NCBI RefSeq assembly: GCF_030719215.1
Contig: NZ_CP120983.1
Span: 5,146,001-5,210,000, forward strand
Direction of reading: 5' to 3'
Length of the DNA stretch: 64,000 bases
Origin: Streptomyces sp. Alt3
GTDB taxonomy: Bacteria > Actinomycetota > Actinomycetes > Streptomycetales > Streptomycetaceae
In this document: piece after piece, positions 7,579 through 16,252 of the stretch
Numbering within the stretch: the first letter of the stretch is position 1
Layout: each line of letters opens with the position of its first letter
Translations under genes and position numbers: made by a program
Notes under the pieces: model-generated
Seen by the model: only the letters and a program-made list of their open reading frames with translations
Databases searched by the model: none
What the model was told of the DNA's origin: nothing

Positions 7579-9909
7579 ATGGCTGATGCGCCCTTGATGG
7601 TCGTGGACGGCGCCGGAGTGGTCACCGGCTGGAGCCGGGCGGCCGAGCGGCGCTTCGGCCCCGCCACCGCCGACGCACTGGGCCTGCGCGTGATGGACGT
7701 CCTGGCAGGGGACACCCGGCGGTCCGCCGGGGACGGCGAGGCGCCGGGTGGCCTGCGGCTGGAGCCCCTCGCGGGCTCCGGGTGGGCCGTCTGGGCGGCC
7801 GGCGGCAGCCACGGAACCGGCGGCCAGGGCGACGACGCGGTCGGGGCGGCGTTGCTGGACGTGATGTTCTCGCAGGCACGCGTGCGGGTCCACGTACTCG
7901 ATCCGGACCTGCGCCTCCTGCGGATCAGCGATCCCTCCACGGCCTCCGGCACGCACCGGAACGGGAGCCTGCGCGGACGGCCCTTCCGGGACGTGTGCGC
8001 CTTCGAGGAACCCGAGCGGGTGGAGGTCTTCCTGCGGGAGGTCCTGCGCACCGGCGAACCCGGGGTCGACCGGCCCTTCCGCGCGGCCCACGGCGACGTA
8101 CCCGGCGGGCGGCGCACCCTCGCCCTGACGGCGTTCCGGCTCCAGGAGGGGAGCGGGGCGCGGCCCGGGGACGGCGGCAATGTGCTGGGGGTGTCCGTGT
8201 CCGTCGTCGACATCAGCGAGCAGGTCGGACGCCTGCGCCGGGACGTCGCGCTCGACGCGGTCCGCGACGGCGTGGGCGGGACGCTGGACGTCGACACCAC
8301 CTGCCGCGAACTCGTGGAGGCGATCGTCCCCGACTACGCGGACGTCGGCGTCGTCGAGGTCGTCGACGCGGTGCTGCGCGGCGAGACCCCCGACCCCGGG
8401 CCGCTGAGCCTGGAGGTACCGCTGAGGCGCGCCGCGTACGACGGCATCGGACAGGCCGCGCACCCGGTCGGGGACGTACGGGCGGTGGCCCCCGGGACCC
8501 CCTACCACCGGGCCCTGTCCGATCTGAGGATCCGAGTCCTTCCGCTGGACGACGCCCCCTGGGCCGACGCCGACTCCGCGCGCGCGGGCTCCCTCCGCAG
8601 GATCGGTGCGCACACACTGCTGGTGGCCCCGCTCACGGTGCACGGGGCGGTCCTGGGGCTGGTCAGCCTCTACCGGTGCGGCGACTCCGAACCGTTCACC
8701 GAGGCGGACATCCCGGTGGTGTCGGCGATGGTCTCCCGTGTCGCCCTCGGCATCGACAACGCCCGCCGCTACGTGCACGAGTACACCATCGCCAGCGCCC
8801 TCCAGCGCAGGCTGCTGCCGCAGAGCACCGCCCCCCAGCCCGCCGTCGAGACGGACCACCTGCTGCTGCCCGGCGGGGACGCCGGCCACTGGTTCGACAC
8901 CATCGCCCTGTCCGGGGCCCGCACGGGACTCGTCATCGGGGAGGTCTCCGAGCGTGGCATCCACGCGGCCACCACCATGGGGCAGTTGCGCACCGTCGTC
9001 CACGCGCTCGCCGCCCTCGACCTGGAGCCCGACGAGCTCCTCGCCCGGCTGTACGACACGGCGGCGAGGCTCGCGGAGGAACGGGCCCAGCTGCCGCAGA
9101 GCGACCCGCTCAACCAGGAACCGCTGGCCGCGACCTGCGCGTACGCGGTGTACGACCCGTTCACCGAGACGTGCACCGTGGCGTCGGCCGGCCACCCCGC
9201 CCCCTTCGTCGTCGAACCGGACGGCGCCGCCTACGTCGTCGGGCTGCCCGTGGGGCCGCCGCTGGGGACCGCCGACCGGGCCCCCGTCGCCGCCGTCTCC
9301 CTCTCGCTGAAGGAAGGCAGCCTGGTCGCGCTCCACAGCAACGCGCTGCGCGGCCACGCCCAGCCCACCTCCGGCGCGCTGCGCCAGGCACTCCTGCCCA
9401 CGGACCGGCCGATGGGGGAGTTGTGCGACGCGGTCGCCCGCGCGCTGCCGGACAACCCCGAACTCCGCGGCGCCGCCCTGCTGCTGGCCCGGACGCACGC
9501 CATGCCCGCGGACCGGTACGCGGCCTGGGAGCTGCCCTACGACAGGTCGGCACCGGCGACCGCGCGCCGCCTCACGTCCAAGACGCTGGCGGACTGGCAC
9601 CTGGAGGGCGACACGGGCGACGCGACCGAGCTGATCGTCAGTGAGCTGGTGACCAACGCGGTGCGCTACGGCAGTCCGCCCGTGGAACTCCGCCTCATCC
9701 TCGACCGGGGACTGACCTGCGAGATCCGGGACGGCAGCACCACCGCCCCGTACATGAAGTACGCCGGAGCGGTCGACGAGGGCGGGCGGGGGCTCTTCAT
9801 CATCTCCCAGCTCGCCTCGCTGTGGGGCACCCGCTACGCCCCCGAGGGCAAGACCGTCTGGTCGGAACAGGCGATCCCCGGGGGAGAGACCCGAGCCGGG
9901 GAGAACTGA
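7579..9909 (+). CDS. PAS-GAF-SpoIIE(degenerate)-HATPase regulatory protein
   Basis: A 776-residue cytoplasmic protein with GAAGGAG eight bases before the ATG. The order is PAS-like domains (1-220), GAF (about 230-400), PP2C/SpoIIE-type phosphatase (about 415-630) and an RsbW-like ATPase (about 645-770). The ATPase keeps its N box (SELVTNAVRYG), D box (EIRDGS) and GGRGL lid. The phosphatase does not keep its metal ligands: the usual GGDWYD reads AGHWFD (about 433-438), GDVxGHG reads GEVSERG (453-459), and the terminal DD motif reads PELRGAAL. It may therefore act as a sensor-linked anti-sigma kinase or scaffold, not a phosphatase. No cognate sigma or anti-anti-sigma gene is adjacent. Confidence 0.85.
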   Translation: MADAPLMVVDGAGVVTGWSRAAERRFGPATADALGLRVMDVLAGDTRRSAGDGEAPGGLRLEPLAGSGWAVWAAGGSHGTGGQGDDAVGAALLDVMFSQARVRVHVLDPDLRLLRISDPSTASGTHRNGSLRGRPFRDVCAFEEPERVEVFLREVLRTGEPGVDRPFRAAHGDVPGGRRTLALTAFRLQEGSGARPGDGGNVLGVSVSVVDISEQVGRLRRDVALDAVRDGVGGTLDVDTTCRELVEAIVPDYADVGVVEVVDAVLRGETPDPGPLSLEVPLRRAAYDGIGQAAHPVGDVRAVAPGTPYHRALSDLRIRVLPLDDAPWADADSARAGSLRRIGAHTLLVAPLTVHGAVLGLVSLYRCGDSEPFTEADIPVVSAMVSRVALGIDNARRYVHEYTIASALQRRLLPQSTAPQPAVETDHLLLPGGDAGHWFDTIALSGARTGLVIGEVSERGIHAATTMGQLRTVVHALAALDLEPDELLARLYDTAARLAEERAQLPQSDPLNQEPLAATCAYAVYDPFTETCTVASAGHPAPFVVEPDGAAYVVGLPVGPPLGTADRAPVAAVSLSLKEGSLVALHSNALRGHAQPTSGALRQALLPTDRPMGELCDAVARALPDNPELRGAALLLARTHAMPADRYAAWELPYDRSAPATARRLTSKTLADWHLEGDTGDATELIVSELVTNAVRYGSPPVELRLILDRGLTCEIRDGSTTAPYMKYAGAVDEGGRGLFIISQLASLWGTRYAPEGKTVWSEQAIPGGETRAGEN

Positions 9910-9946
9910 GCCGGGGAGAACTGAGGCGGGGAGAACTGAGCCGGGG
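9893..9946. repeat. 15-bp tandem repeat across the stop codon
   Basis: The unit GAGCCGGGGAGAACT repeats 3.6 times (9893, 9908, 9923 with one mismatch, 9938). The reading frame ends inside the junction of the first and second copies (TGA at 9907-9909), so the remaining copies are 3' untranslated. It looks like slippage expansion at the gene end. Confidence 0.85.
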
Positions 9947-9947
9947 C

Positions 9948-10163
9948 CTACCCGGCCGCCTCGTCCTCGGCGAGGGTGTGTGCGACCAGGGCGTTGGCGT
10001 GGCCGTGGCCCAGACCGTGTTCGGCCTTCAGCCAGGCGACGATCTCCATGTGCCTGGTCAGGGGCGAGGAGCGGATGAGTCCCTTCCACTCCGCGATCGG
10101 GCGGCCGTGCTTCTTCTCGATCGAGGGGAAGTAGCTCGCGGGGCCCTTCACTGCATCGGTCAT
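9948..10163 (-). CDS. DUF4287 family small protein
   Basis: A 71-residue protein that matches the DUF4287 pattern: a YFPSIEKKHGRP segment, a W-containing helix (IAEWKGLI), then HMEIVAWLKAEHGLGHGHAN near the C-terminus. The function is unknown; the C-terminal part looks like a small helical nucleic-acid-binding fold. It converges on the SpoIIE-type gene with only 38 bp between. Confidence 0.82.
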   Translation of the reverse strand: MTDAVKGPASYFPSIEKKHGRPIAEWKGLIRSSPLTRHMEIVAWLKAEHGLGHGHANALVAHTLAEDEAAG

Positions 10164-10391
10164 GTCGTCGCGTCCCGTCGTTCGGTTCCGTCGTGGCCTG
10201 CGCCCACGTTGCGGTCGGAAGTCTGTCAGCTGGTATGACCGCGGTCGGCGGAAGAACTCATCGGCGGAGACGCAAGGGCCTTGAGGGAACCCGGAACAAA
10301 GGGGTGCCTGGTGTCAATGCCCATGAAATACTCGTGTGTTCAGAGACCAGTCCCTTGCGGGACGAGGGCGATGGGGCCGATGGGGGCACGC

Positions 10392-10967
10392 ATGGCGGAC
10401 GGGGTGGACACGGGCGCGGGGGAGCCGGGGCAGGAGAAGGTCGAATTACGGATCGCCGTGAGCGGGACGCACACCCGGCGCGACGACCTCGAAGCCCTCC
10501 ACACCTGGCTGCAGAGCGCGCCGGTCCTGGAGGACGCGCTCGAACGGGGCGAGGCCGGCCTGGCGCGCAAGGACTCGCTCACGCAGACCGAGGCGATGAG
10601 CGGGGAGCTGATCCAGGACATCATCCTCGTCGTCTCCGTCGAGGTGGCGCGCTCCGTGACCGAGAACGCGTGGCGGTCCGTGGAGACCTGGCTGCGCAAC
10701 CGGCGCCGGTTCGCCGATCCCGAGGAGACACCCCGCGTCACCCTCGACGGACCGTCCGAGGGGCCTGGCTCCGGCCTGAGCCGCGACACCGAGGGCCGCG
10801 ACACCGACGGCCGCGACACCGACGGCCGCGACACCGGCAACCCTGGCACCGGCAGGCGTGACTCCGGCAGCGGTCGTGACGGGGACCCGGACGCCGGACC
10901 TGGTACCGGACCCGGTTCCGGCGGGCCGAACCGGCCGCGCGGCGGCGACGAGCCCGGACAGGACTAG
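10392..10967 (+). CDS. EACC1-like effector-associated protein
   Basis: About 191 residues from the ATG at 10392, which has a GGGGG run nearby; the frame is open back to 10281 but the domain begins after this start. It has a beta-strand (VELRIAVSG), helix (LEALHTWLQ), a hydrophobic helix (SGELIQDIILVVSVEVA), an amphipathic W-rich helix (SVETWLRNRR) and a final strand. This is the pattern of EACC1, the constant component described beside caspase, trypsin and other effectors in NTP-dependent conflict systems. The C-terminal 70 residues are a disordered Gly/Asp/Arg tail built on GRDTD repeats. The stop is 5 bp before the caspase gene, which strongly suggests joint translation. The pairing supports a role in controlling that protease. 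Confidence 0.72.
   Translation: MADGVDTGAGEPGQEKVELRIAVSGTHTRRDDLEALHTWLQSAPVLEDALERGEAGLARKDSLTQTEAMSGELIQDIILVVSVEVARSVTENAWRSVETWLRNRRRFADPEETPRVTLDGPSEGPGSGLSRDTEGRDTDGRDTDGRDTGNPGTGRRDSGSGRDGDPDAGPGTGPGSGGPNRPRGGDEPGQD
10781..10840. repeat. 15-bp coding repeat (GRDTD motif)
   Basis: Four units of CCGCGACACCGASGG lie in frame (10781, 10796, 10811, 10826, the last diverged) and encode repeated RDT-D/E-GR pentapeptides in the low-complexity tail of the EACC1-like protein. Confidence 0.85.
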
Positions 10968-10972
10968 CGGCT

Positions 10973-13648
10973 GTGCCGCCGTACGACGCGCGCGGCGAGG
11001 CGAACAGAGCCAAGCGGCACCGAGCCGTGCTGATCGGGGTGGAGCACTACGAGGGCGCGCGGAACGACCTCCCGGCCGTCGCCACCAACCTCCGCCTCAT
11101 GCGCGAGGCGCTGACCGCCGAACGCACCGGCATGCTCGGCCCGGACGACCTCGTGGAGGTCCCCGCGGACGGCGGCCCGGCCACCGTCGACCCGCTCCGG
11201 GTGCGTGCCGCCCTGACCGCGGCCCGTGAGGAGGTCACCGGCCTGCTGGTGGTCTACTTCGCCGGACACGGCATCGTGCGGCCCGACGGCAGCGACCTCA
11301 ACCTGATGTTCACCGACTCCCGGGTGACCAGGGACCGGCACCACCCCTTCGTCGACACCCTGTCCTGGCGCGACGACATCATGCCCGAGCTGCGCTACGC
11401 CCGCGCCGACTGGGTCGTCGTCATCCTCGACTGCTGTTTCGCGGGCAACGCCCTCTGGGCCTTCAGCCCCGCGGCCGGACAGAACTTCGCGCTGCTCACC
11501 GCCGCCGAGCCGGGAGTGGAGATCCCGCCCGGCGACCCCGGCACCGGTACGGAGTTCACGGCGGCCCTGCACCGGCTGCTGACCACGGGCGAGGGCGAGC
11601 CGGTCACCTTCACCAGGATCGTCACCGGTATCCGCCGGGCGATGGCGCCGTACAAGGCCGTCGACGGGCATCCGTGGGTGCCGGACGAGCGGCGGCACGG
11701 CGACGACGTGGTGCTCGCGCTCGCCGCGGGACCCGAACCCCCGCGGCAGCCACCGCGGGACGGCGCGCCGAAGGGGCACACGAGGCGGTGGCCGCGGCTC
11801 TCCGCCCCGGCCCTCCCGCACCGCCTGCTCCCCGTCCTGGTCCGCCGCATGACCCGGACGACCGCACTCGTGCTGGCGGGCGTGGCCGTCCTGGCCACGG
11901 GCGGTACGTGGTACCTCCTGGGCGGGTCCGCCGAGGGCGCGTGCGACTCGCCCCTCGAACTGCGGGTGCTCACCGACCCCGACCTGAGGCCCACCGTGCA
12001 GAAGGCCGCCGACGCCTATCCCAGGAGGGACGCCCACGGCTGCCGGACGGTCGGCATCAACGTGTACGACGCCAAGGCCACCGACGCGGTGTCCGCCCTC
12101 CGGTCCTCCTCGCTCTGGCAGGAACCGCCCGCCGTCTGCCCGGCCTCCGGCGTCTGCCCGCGGCCCCAGCGGGACGTGGGCGCACAGCCCGATGTCTGGA
12201 TCCCGGCCGCGGGCAGCGCATGGCAGCGGGCGACCGCCGAAGGGGCGGGCGGTGGCCCGGGAGGCGGGGAGACGTCCACGAGCACGGGGAGGAGCGTCGT
12301 GAAGCTCGACCGTCTGGGTTCCGTCGCCTACACGCCGATTGTCCTCGGGGTGCCGGACACCATGTCCCTGCCCCAGAGCCTCCAGACCGACGACCCGCTC
12401 GGCGAGATCATCACCGGGCTGGAGGCCGCCCAGGAGGTCGAGATCCTGCGCCCCGATCCCGAGGGTACCGAGGCGGCCCTGCTGGCGACCGACGCGCTGT
12501 ACGCCACCTCCGCCGACGGGCACGCCTCCACGGTCGAACAGGGCATGGCGGGGGCTCTGCGGCCCATGCCCTCCACCGCGCGGGAACTGATGTGCGCCCT
12601 GGCCGACGGTACGCACAACGACCTGGAGGACCGGGCGGCGGTCCTCGTGCCGGAGCAGACCCTGGCGCAGTTCAACCTCTCGGCGGGCGAGACCGGCCGC
12701 CCCGCCTGCGCGACCGAGGCCCTGGCGCACCGGGTGGCCCACTACCCCTCCGACGTGCCGATGCTGGACCTGCCCTTCGTCCGGGTCTCCTGGGAAGGTG
12801 CCGACAGGGACGCCGTCGCCCGGAGGACGGCCGTCGAGGACTTCTACGAGTGGCTGGTCACGGACCGGGCCGCCCAGGAGTGCTTCACCGACGACGGCTT
12901 CCGCGGTGTCGACGAGGGCGATCCGGCGCCGCCCGGTGACGACTCGGTGCTGCGGTCCGAGGACAACACGACGGCCGTGCGCGAACGGATCCCCACGACC
13001 GGCCCGAACGCCGACGCGTCGGCGTCGCTGAACGAGACCCTGAGCCGCTACCGGGGGGCGCTCGGGCCCGGCCGGGTGCTCTACCTCCTCGACAACTCGA
13101 CCTCCGTGGCGGACAAACGGCTCTGGGACGGCACCGGTGGTGCCAAGGAACTCGTGGCCCGCTCGATGGGGTCCCTGGGGGCCGAGGACTCGTACGGGGT
13201 GTGGACGGCCGCGGTCGCCCCGGGGAAACCGGTGACGGAGCTGGTGGGGCTCGGGCCGAACACCGGTGCCGCTGTGCGGAAGGCCGTCGCCGGAGCCGGG
13301 ACGGCCGCCTTCGACGCGCGTATCGGGGCGGGGCTGCGCGCCGCGCTCACGGCCCTGCGCGGTGACTCCACCGTCGCGGAACAGCCGCGCCTCCTCGTCC
13401 TGGTCACCGACGGCGAGGACTTCGAGGACGTCGGGAAGAGCGAGCAGGCGGCGCTGGTCACGGACGCGGGAAGGACGCCGCCCGTGAGGATCGTGACGGT
13501 CTCGCTCCAGGACGGGGCCTGCGCACCCGGCAGGTTCGGCGACCGGCTCGCTGTGGCGAGCGGCGGACGCTGCCTGGATCCCGGCGACGACATCGCGGCC
13601 GAACTAGCGGCGGAGGTCGCCAAGGCCGGTACGGGGGACGCGGAATGA
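10973..13648 (+). CDS. Caspase-like protease fused to TM, substrate-binding and VWA domains
   Basis: This 891-residue fusion starts at GTG 10973. Residues 15-240 are a caspase/metacaspase (peptidase C14) domain with both catalytic motifs: YFAGHG (His99) and ILDCCFAG (Cys155). A Pro/Arg linker leads to one transmembrane helix (about 293-315, LVLAGVAVLATGGTW). Residues 325-650 resemble the periplasmic-type substrate-binding domain of 'substrate-binding and VWA' proteins, and 695-885 are a VWA domain with a DNSTS metal-ion site near 706. The topology is thus a cytoplasmic protease with an extracellular sensor and adhesion module. It follows the EACC1-like gene by 5 bp and overlaps the next gene by 4 bp (ATGA). 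Each domain call is firm; transmembrane activation of the protease is inference. Confidence 0.86.
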   Translation: MPPYDARGEANRAKRHRAVLIGVEHYEGARNDLPAVATNLRLMREALTAERTGMLGPDDLVEVPADGGPATVDPLRVRAALTAAREEVTGLLVVYFAGHGIVRPDGSDLNLMFTDSRVTRDRHHPFVDTLSWRDDIMPELRYARADWVVVILDCCFAGNALWAFSPAAGQNFALLTAAEPGVEIPPGDPGTGTEFTAALHRLLTTGEGEPVTFTRIVTGIRRAMAPYKAVDGHPWVPDERRHGDDVVLALAAGPEPPRQPPRDGAPKGHTRRWPRLSAPALPHRLLPVLVRRMTRTTALVLAGVAVLATGGTWYLLGGSAEGACDSPLELRVLTDPDLRPTVQKAADAYPRRDAHGCRTVGINVYDAKATDAVSALRSSSLWQEPPAVCPASGVCPRPQRDVGAQPDVWIPAAGSAWQRATAEGAGGGPGGGETSTSTGRSVVKLDRLGSVAYTPIVLGVPDTMSLPQSLQTDDPLGEIITGLEAAQEVEILRPDPEGTEAALLATDALYATSADGHASTVEQGMAGALRPMPSTARELMCALADGTHNDLEDRAAVLVPEQTLAQFNLSAGETGRPACATEALAHRVAHYPSDVPMLDLPFVRVSWEGADRDAVARRTAVEDFYEWLVTDRAAQECFTDDGFRGVDEGDPAPPGDDSVLRSEDNTTAVRERIPTTGPNADASASLNETLSRYRGALGPGRVLYLLDNSTSVADKRLWDGTGGAKELVARSMGSLGAEDSYGVWTAAVAPGKPVTELVGLGPNTGAAVRKAVAGAGTAAFDARIGAGLRAALTALRGDSTVAEQPRLLVLVTDGEDFEDVGKSEQAALVTDAGRTPPVRIVTVSLQDGACAPGRFGDRLAVASGGRCLDPGDDIAAELAAEVAKAGTGDAE

Positions 13649-15078
13649 CGCACGCCGAACGTGGCACCGCCCGCCGCCGGGCCAGGGCCGCCGTGGCTCT
13701 CGGCTGTCTCCTCGCGCTCGTCTCAGCCGCCTGCACCGGCGGGGGCGAGGGTTCCGGGAAGTCCGGCGAGAAGGAGACGGCGGCGGGCCCCATCGTCGTC
13801 GCCAGCGGGCTCGACGTCACCGGCTCCGGCAGTGTGCGGCAGCAGTTGATAGAGGAGTGGAACCGCCGGCACGCCGGATCGAAGGACCGGCAGGCCAAGC
13901 TCGTGGAGCTGCCCGGGGCCGCCGACCAGCAGCGCAGTCAGCTTCTGGGCGCCCTTCAGTCCGGCAGTGCCCGCTACGACGTGGTGAACCTCGACATCAC
14001 CTGGATCCCGGAGTTCGCCGAGGCCGGACTGATCAGCCCGTTGCCCGTCGCGGAGAGCGGCGCCGACGACGACGCCGACTTCATCCGGCAGGTCCACGCC
14101 ACGACCGTGTGGAAGGGCCGCACCTACGCCCGGCCGTTCAACACCGACGTGGGACTGCTGTACTACCGGCCCGACCTCCTGACCGACGCCGACATCGAGC
14201 CGGACAAGCAGCCCAACGCCAACTGGACCTGGGACCAGCTCTACTCCTCGGTCAGGACACTCGGGCTGAACCCGGTCCGCCCCCACGAACGGGCGGGCTG
14301 GACGACCCAGTTGAAGCAGTACGAAGGGCTGACCGTCAACACCGTCGAGGCGTTCGCCGACGCAGGGGTCCATCTCACCGACAGCGAGGGCCGGTACAGC
14401 TCCAGCCCCGGAGAGCTGAAGAAGGGACTCGACTCGCTCCTCGACCGCGTCGGCCGGGGCCGCGTCCAGCCCGCCGCGCTCACCTCCGACGAGACGGCGT
14501 CCCTCACCGACTTCGCCGAGGGCCGTGCCGTCTTCCTGCGCCACTGGCCCTACGCCTACGGGGCCTTGGGCAACCTGATGAAGGCCGATGAGTACGCCGT
14601 GAACCGGCTGCCGGGGAAGGCCGTGCTCGGCGGTCAGAACCTCGCCGTCACCGCCGACTCGCCGCGCGCCGAGAACGCCCGCGCCCTCATCACCTTCCTG
14701 ACCTCCCGCGAGAGCGAGCGCTGCCTGCTCGACGCGGGCTTCGCCGCGACCCGGGCCTCCGTGTACGGCAGCGCGCCCAAGCCCTGCTGGCCCCGCGTCG
14801 CCGCCGCCCTCCGGCCCGCCGGGGACTCACCGAAGGCGGCGGCCACGGGGGAGGGCACCCCCAAGGGGCAGGGGCCCGAGGCACGCAACGCGTACATCCG
14901 GCTCCTCGGCGCGGCGCTGACCGAGGCCGTGCAGCGTCCGCGCACCCCCTACTACGGGGCGTTCACCCAGGTCCTGCAGTCCCATGTGCACGCGCTGCTG
15001 GCCGCGGAGAGACCCGACACCGCGGCGGCCGCCGACCATCTCGACCACGCCCTGCGGGACGTGTTCGCGGGCAGGTGA
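13645..15078 (+). CDS. Substrate-binding lipoprotein of the caspase operon
   Basis: A 477-residue extracellular lipoprotein. An Arg-rich n-region and hydrophobic core end in a lipobox (LVSAAC, Cys30). The body resembles type-1 sugar-family ABC solute-binding proteins (VVASGLDVTGSG, VVNLDITWIPEFAEAGL, a W-rich hinge with NWTWDQL). Its ATG overlaps the caspase-gene stop by four bases, which implies translational coupling. No permease or ATPase gene is nearby, so it is unlikely to be a normal importer subunit. It could present ligand to the extracellular domain of the caspase fusion. That partnership is inferred from gene order only. Confidence 0.8.
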   Translation: MTHAERGTARRRARAAVALGCLLALVSAACTGGGEGSGKSGEKETAAGPIVVASGLDVTGSGSVRQQLIEEWNRRHAGSKDRQAKLVELPGAADQQRSQLLGALQSGSARYDVVNLDITWIPEFAEAGLISPLPVAESGADDDADFIRQVHATTVWKGRTYARPFNTDVGLLYYRPDLLTDADIEPDKQPNANWTWDQLYSSVRTLGLNPVRPHERAGWTTQLKQYEGLTVNTVEAFADAGVHLTDSEGRYSSSPGELKKGLDSLLDRVGRGRVQPAALTSDETASLTDFAEGRAVFLRHWPYAYGALGNLMKADEYAVNRLPGKAVLGGQNLAVTADSPRAENARALITFLTSRESERCLLDAGFAATRASVYGSAPKPCWPRVAAALRPAGDSPKAAATGEGTPKGQGPEARNAYIRLLGAALTEAVQRPRTPYYGAFTQVLQSHVHALLAAERPDTAAAADHLDHALRDVFAGR

Positions 15079-15119
15079 GAGGAGCGCGGGCCCCTCCCAC
15101 CCGCGGAGTGCGGGACGTG

Positions 15120-16127
15120 TCAGCTCACCCCGTGGCACGAGCGGTACGGACGCTCCGAACCGCACCAGCACGCCGCGCTGCGCGCCGGCGGCCACGGGAC
15201 GGCGCGGCCCCGGGCCGCGAGCGTCGTCGCGTACTGGGGGAGCAGGTCGGGGTCGGAGGGGGACGCGGCCTCCGAGGCGGCGAACGCCTCGTAGGAGGGG
15301 ACCGTGCCCGTCACGATGCCGAGGTTCGGCGTGCCGGCGGCATGCAGATCCCGCAACGCGGCCTCCAGACGCGCCAGATGGTCCTCGTGCGAGACGTACT
15401 CCTGGGCCAGCTCCGGGTAGGCGGTGAGGAGTTCACGCAGCTCGTCCTCGGGCCAGTGGAGTACCGCGACGGGGAACGGACGGGACAACGCGCTCCGGTA
15501 GGTGCCCAGTTCGGCGCGGAGCCGGTTGATCTCCGCCCGCAGCTCGCCCGGGTCCGACGAGCCGAGGGCCCACAGGCGCTTCGGGTCGTGCAGCTCGTCC
15601 AGCGGGACGGCGGCCGTGTGGAGCGTGTCGGCCAGCTCGTCCCACGCGTCATGGGCGACGCCCATCAGCCTGCGCACCCGGTGCCGTCCGATCAGGAGCG
15701 ACTCGGTGGCGTACGGCACTTCCTCGCCCGGCGCGAGGAGGAGCGTCAGCGCGGTCGAGAAGAAGTCGTGGGCCGCCTCCAGCTCGTCGTGCGCCTCCAG
15801 CGTCTCCGCGGCGATCTCCCACGGTGCCGCGTCGAGCGGACCTGCGGCGCGGATGCCGTCGATGATCGCGCGGGCCTCCGCCTCGTGGCCGTACTCCCAC
15901 AGGTTGGACGCTTTGAGCGCTTTGACCCGGTGCGGGTTCTCGACGGGGATATCGGTGGATCCCAGGAGTTCGTCGTAGAGCGTGCTCGCGCGGGCGCGCT
16001 CTCCGGCGAGCTCCAGATGGGCGGCGGCCTGGAGGAACAGCGGTTCGTGGTCCTCCGGATACTGCCCCGCGGTGCGGAGCAGGCGCTCGGCTTCGGTGAT
16101 GTGGTCAGCAGGCGTGTCGGGGCGCAT
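15120..16127 (-). CDS. SEC-C motif, TPR-like protein
   Basis: A 335-residue soluble protein made of helical repeat-like segments (ERLLRTAGQYPEDHEPL, AAAHLELAGERARA, DELEAAHDFFSTAL). It ends in a SEC-C zinc motif (CWCGSERPYRSCH), which is found in SecA and many nucleic-acid-linked proteins. The ATG at 16127 is preferred because the longer frame upstream is low-complexity and has no family character. It ends 41 bp from the convergent lipoprotein gene. Function unknown. Confidence 0.75.
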   Translation of the reverse strand: MRPDTPADHITEAERLLRTAGQYPEDHEPLFLQAAAHLELAGERARASTLYDELLGSTDIPVENPHRVKALKASNLWEYGHEAEARAIIDGIRAAGPLDAAPWEIAAETLEAHDELEAAHDFFSTALTLLLAPGEEVPYATESLLIGRHRVRRLMGVAHDAWDELADTLHTAAVPLDELHDPKRLWALGSSDPGELRAEINRLRAELGTYRSALSRPFPVAVLHWPEDELRELLTAYPELAQEYVSHEDHLARLEAALRDLHAAGTPNLGIVTGTVPSYEAFAASEAASPSDPDLLPQYATTLAARGRAVPWPPARSAACWCGSERPYRSCHGVS

Positions 16128-16252
16128 GGCCACACGGTACTGCGGGACGGGGGTGAGGTGAGAGGGCGCGGTCGGGAGCGCCGATGAAGCCTGGAGGGCG
16201 CCGGGGAGAACACCCGGCCAGGAGCGCGGGGGCGTACGGGCCGGGAGGGCGC

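Noticed and set aside
7168..10089. 973-codon open frame on the minus strand
   Set aside because: It lies antisense to the PAS-GAF-SpoIIE gene, has Arg/Gly/Pro shadow composition and no motifs; the plus-strand gene has a ribosome binding site and clear domains.
13645..15078. Ordinary ABC importer binding protein
   Set aside because: No permease or ATPase genes adjacent and translational coupling to the caspase fusion; kept as a component of that operon.
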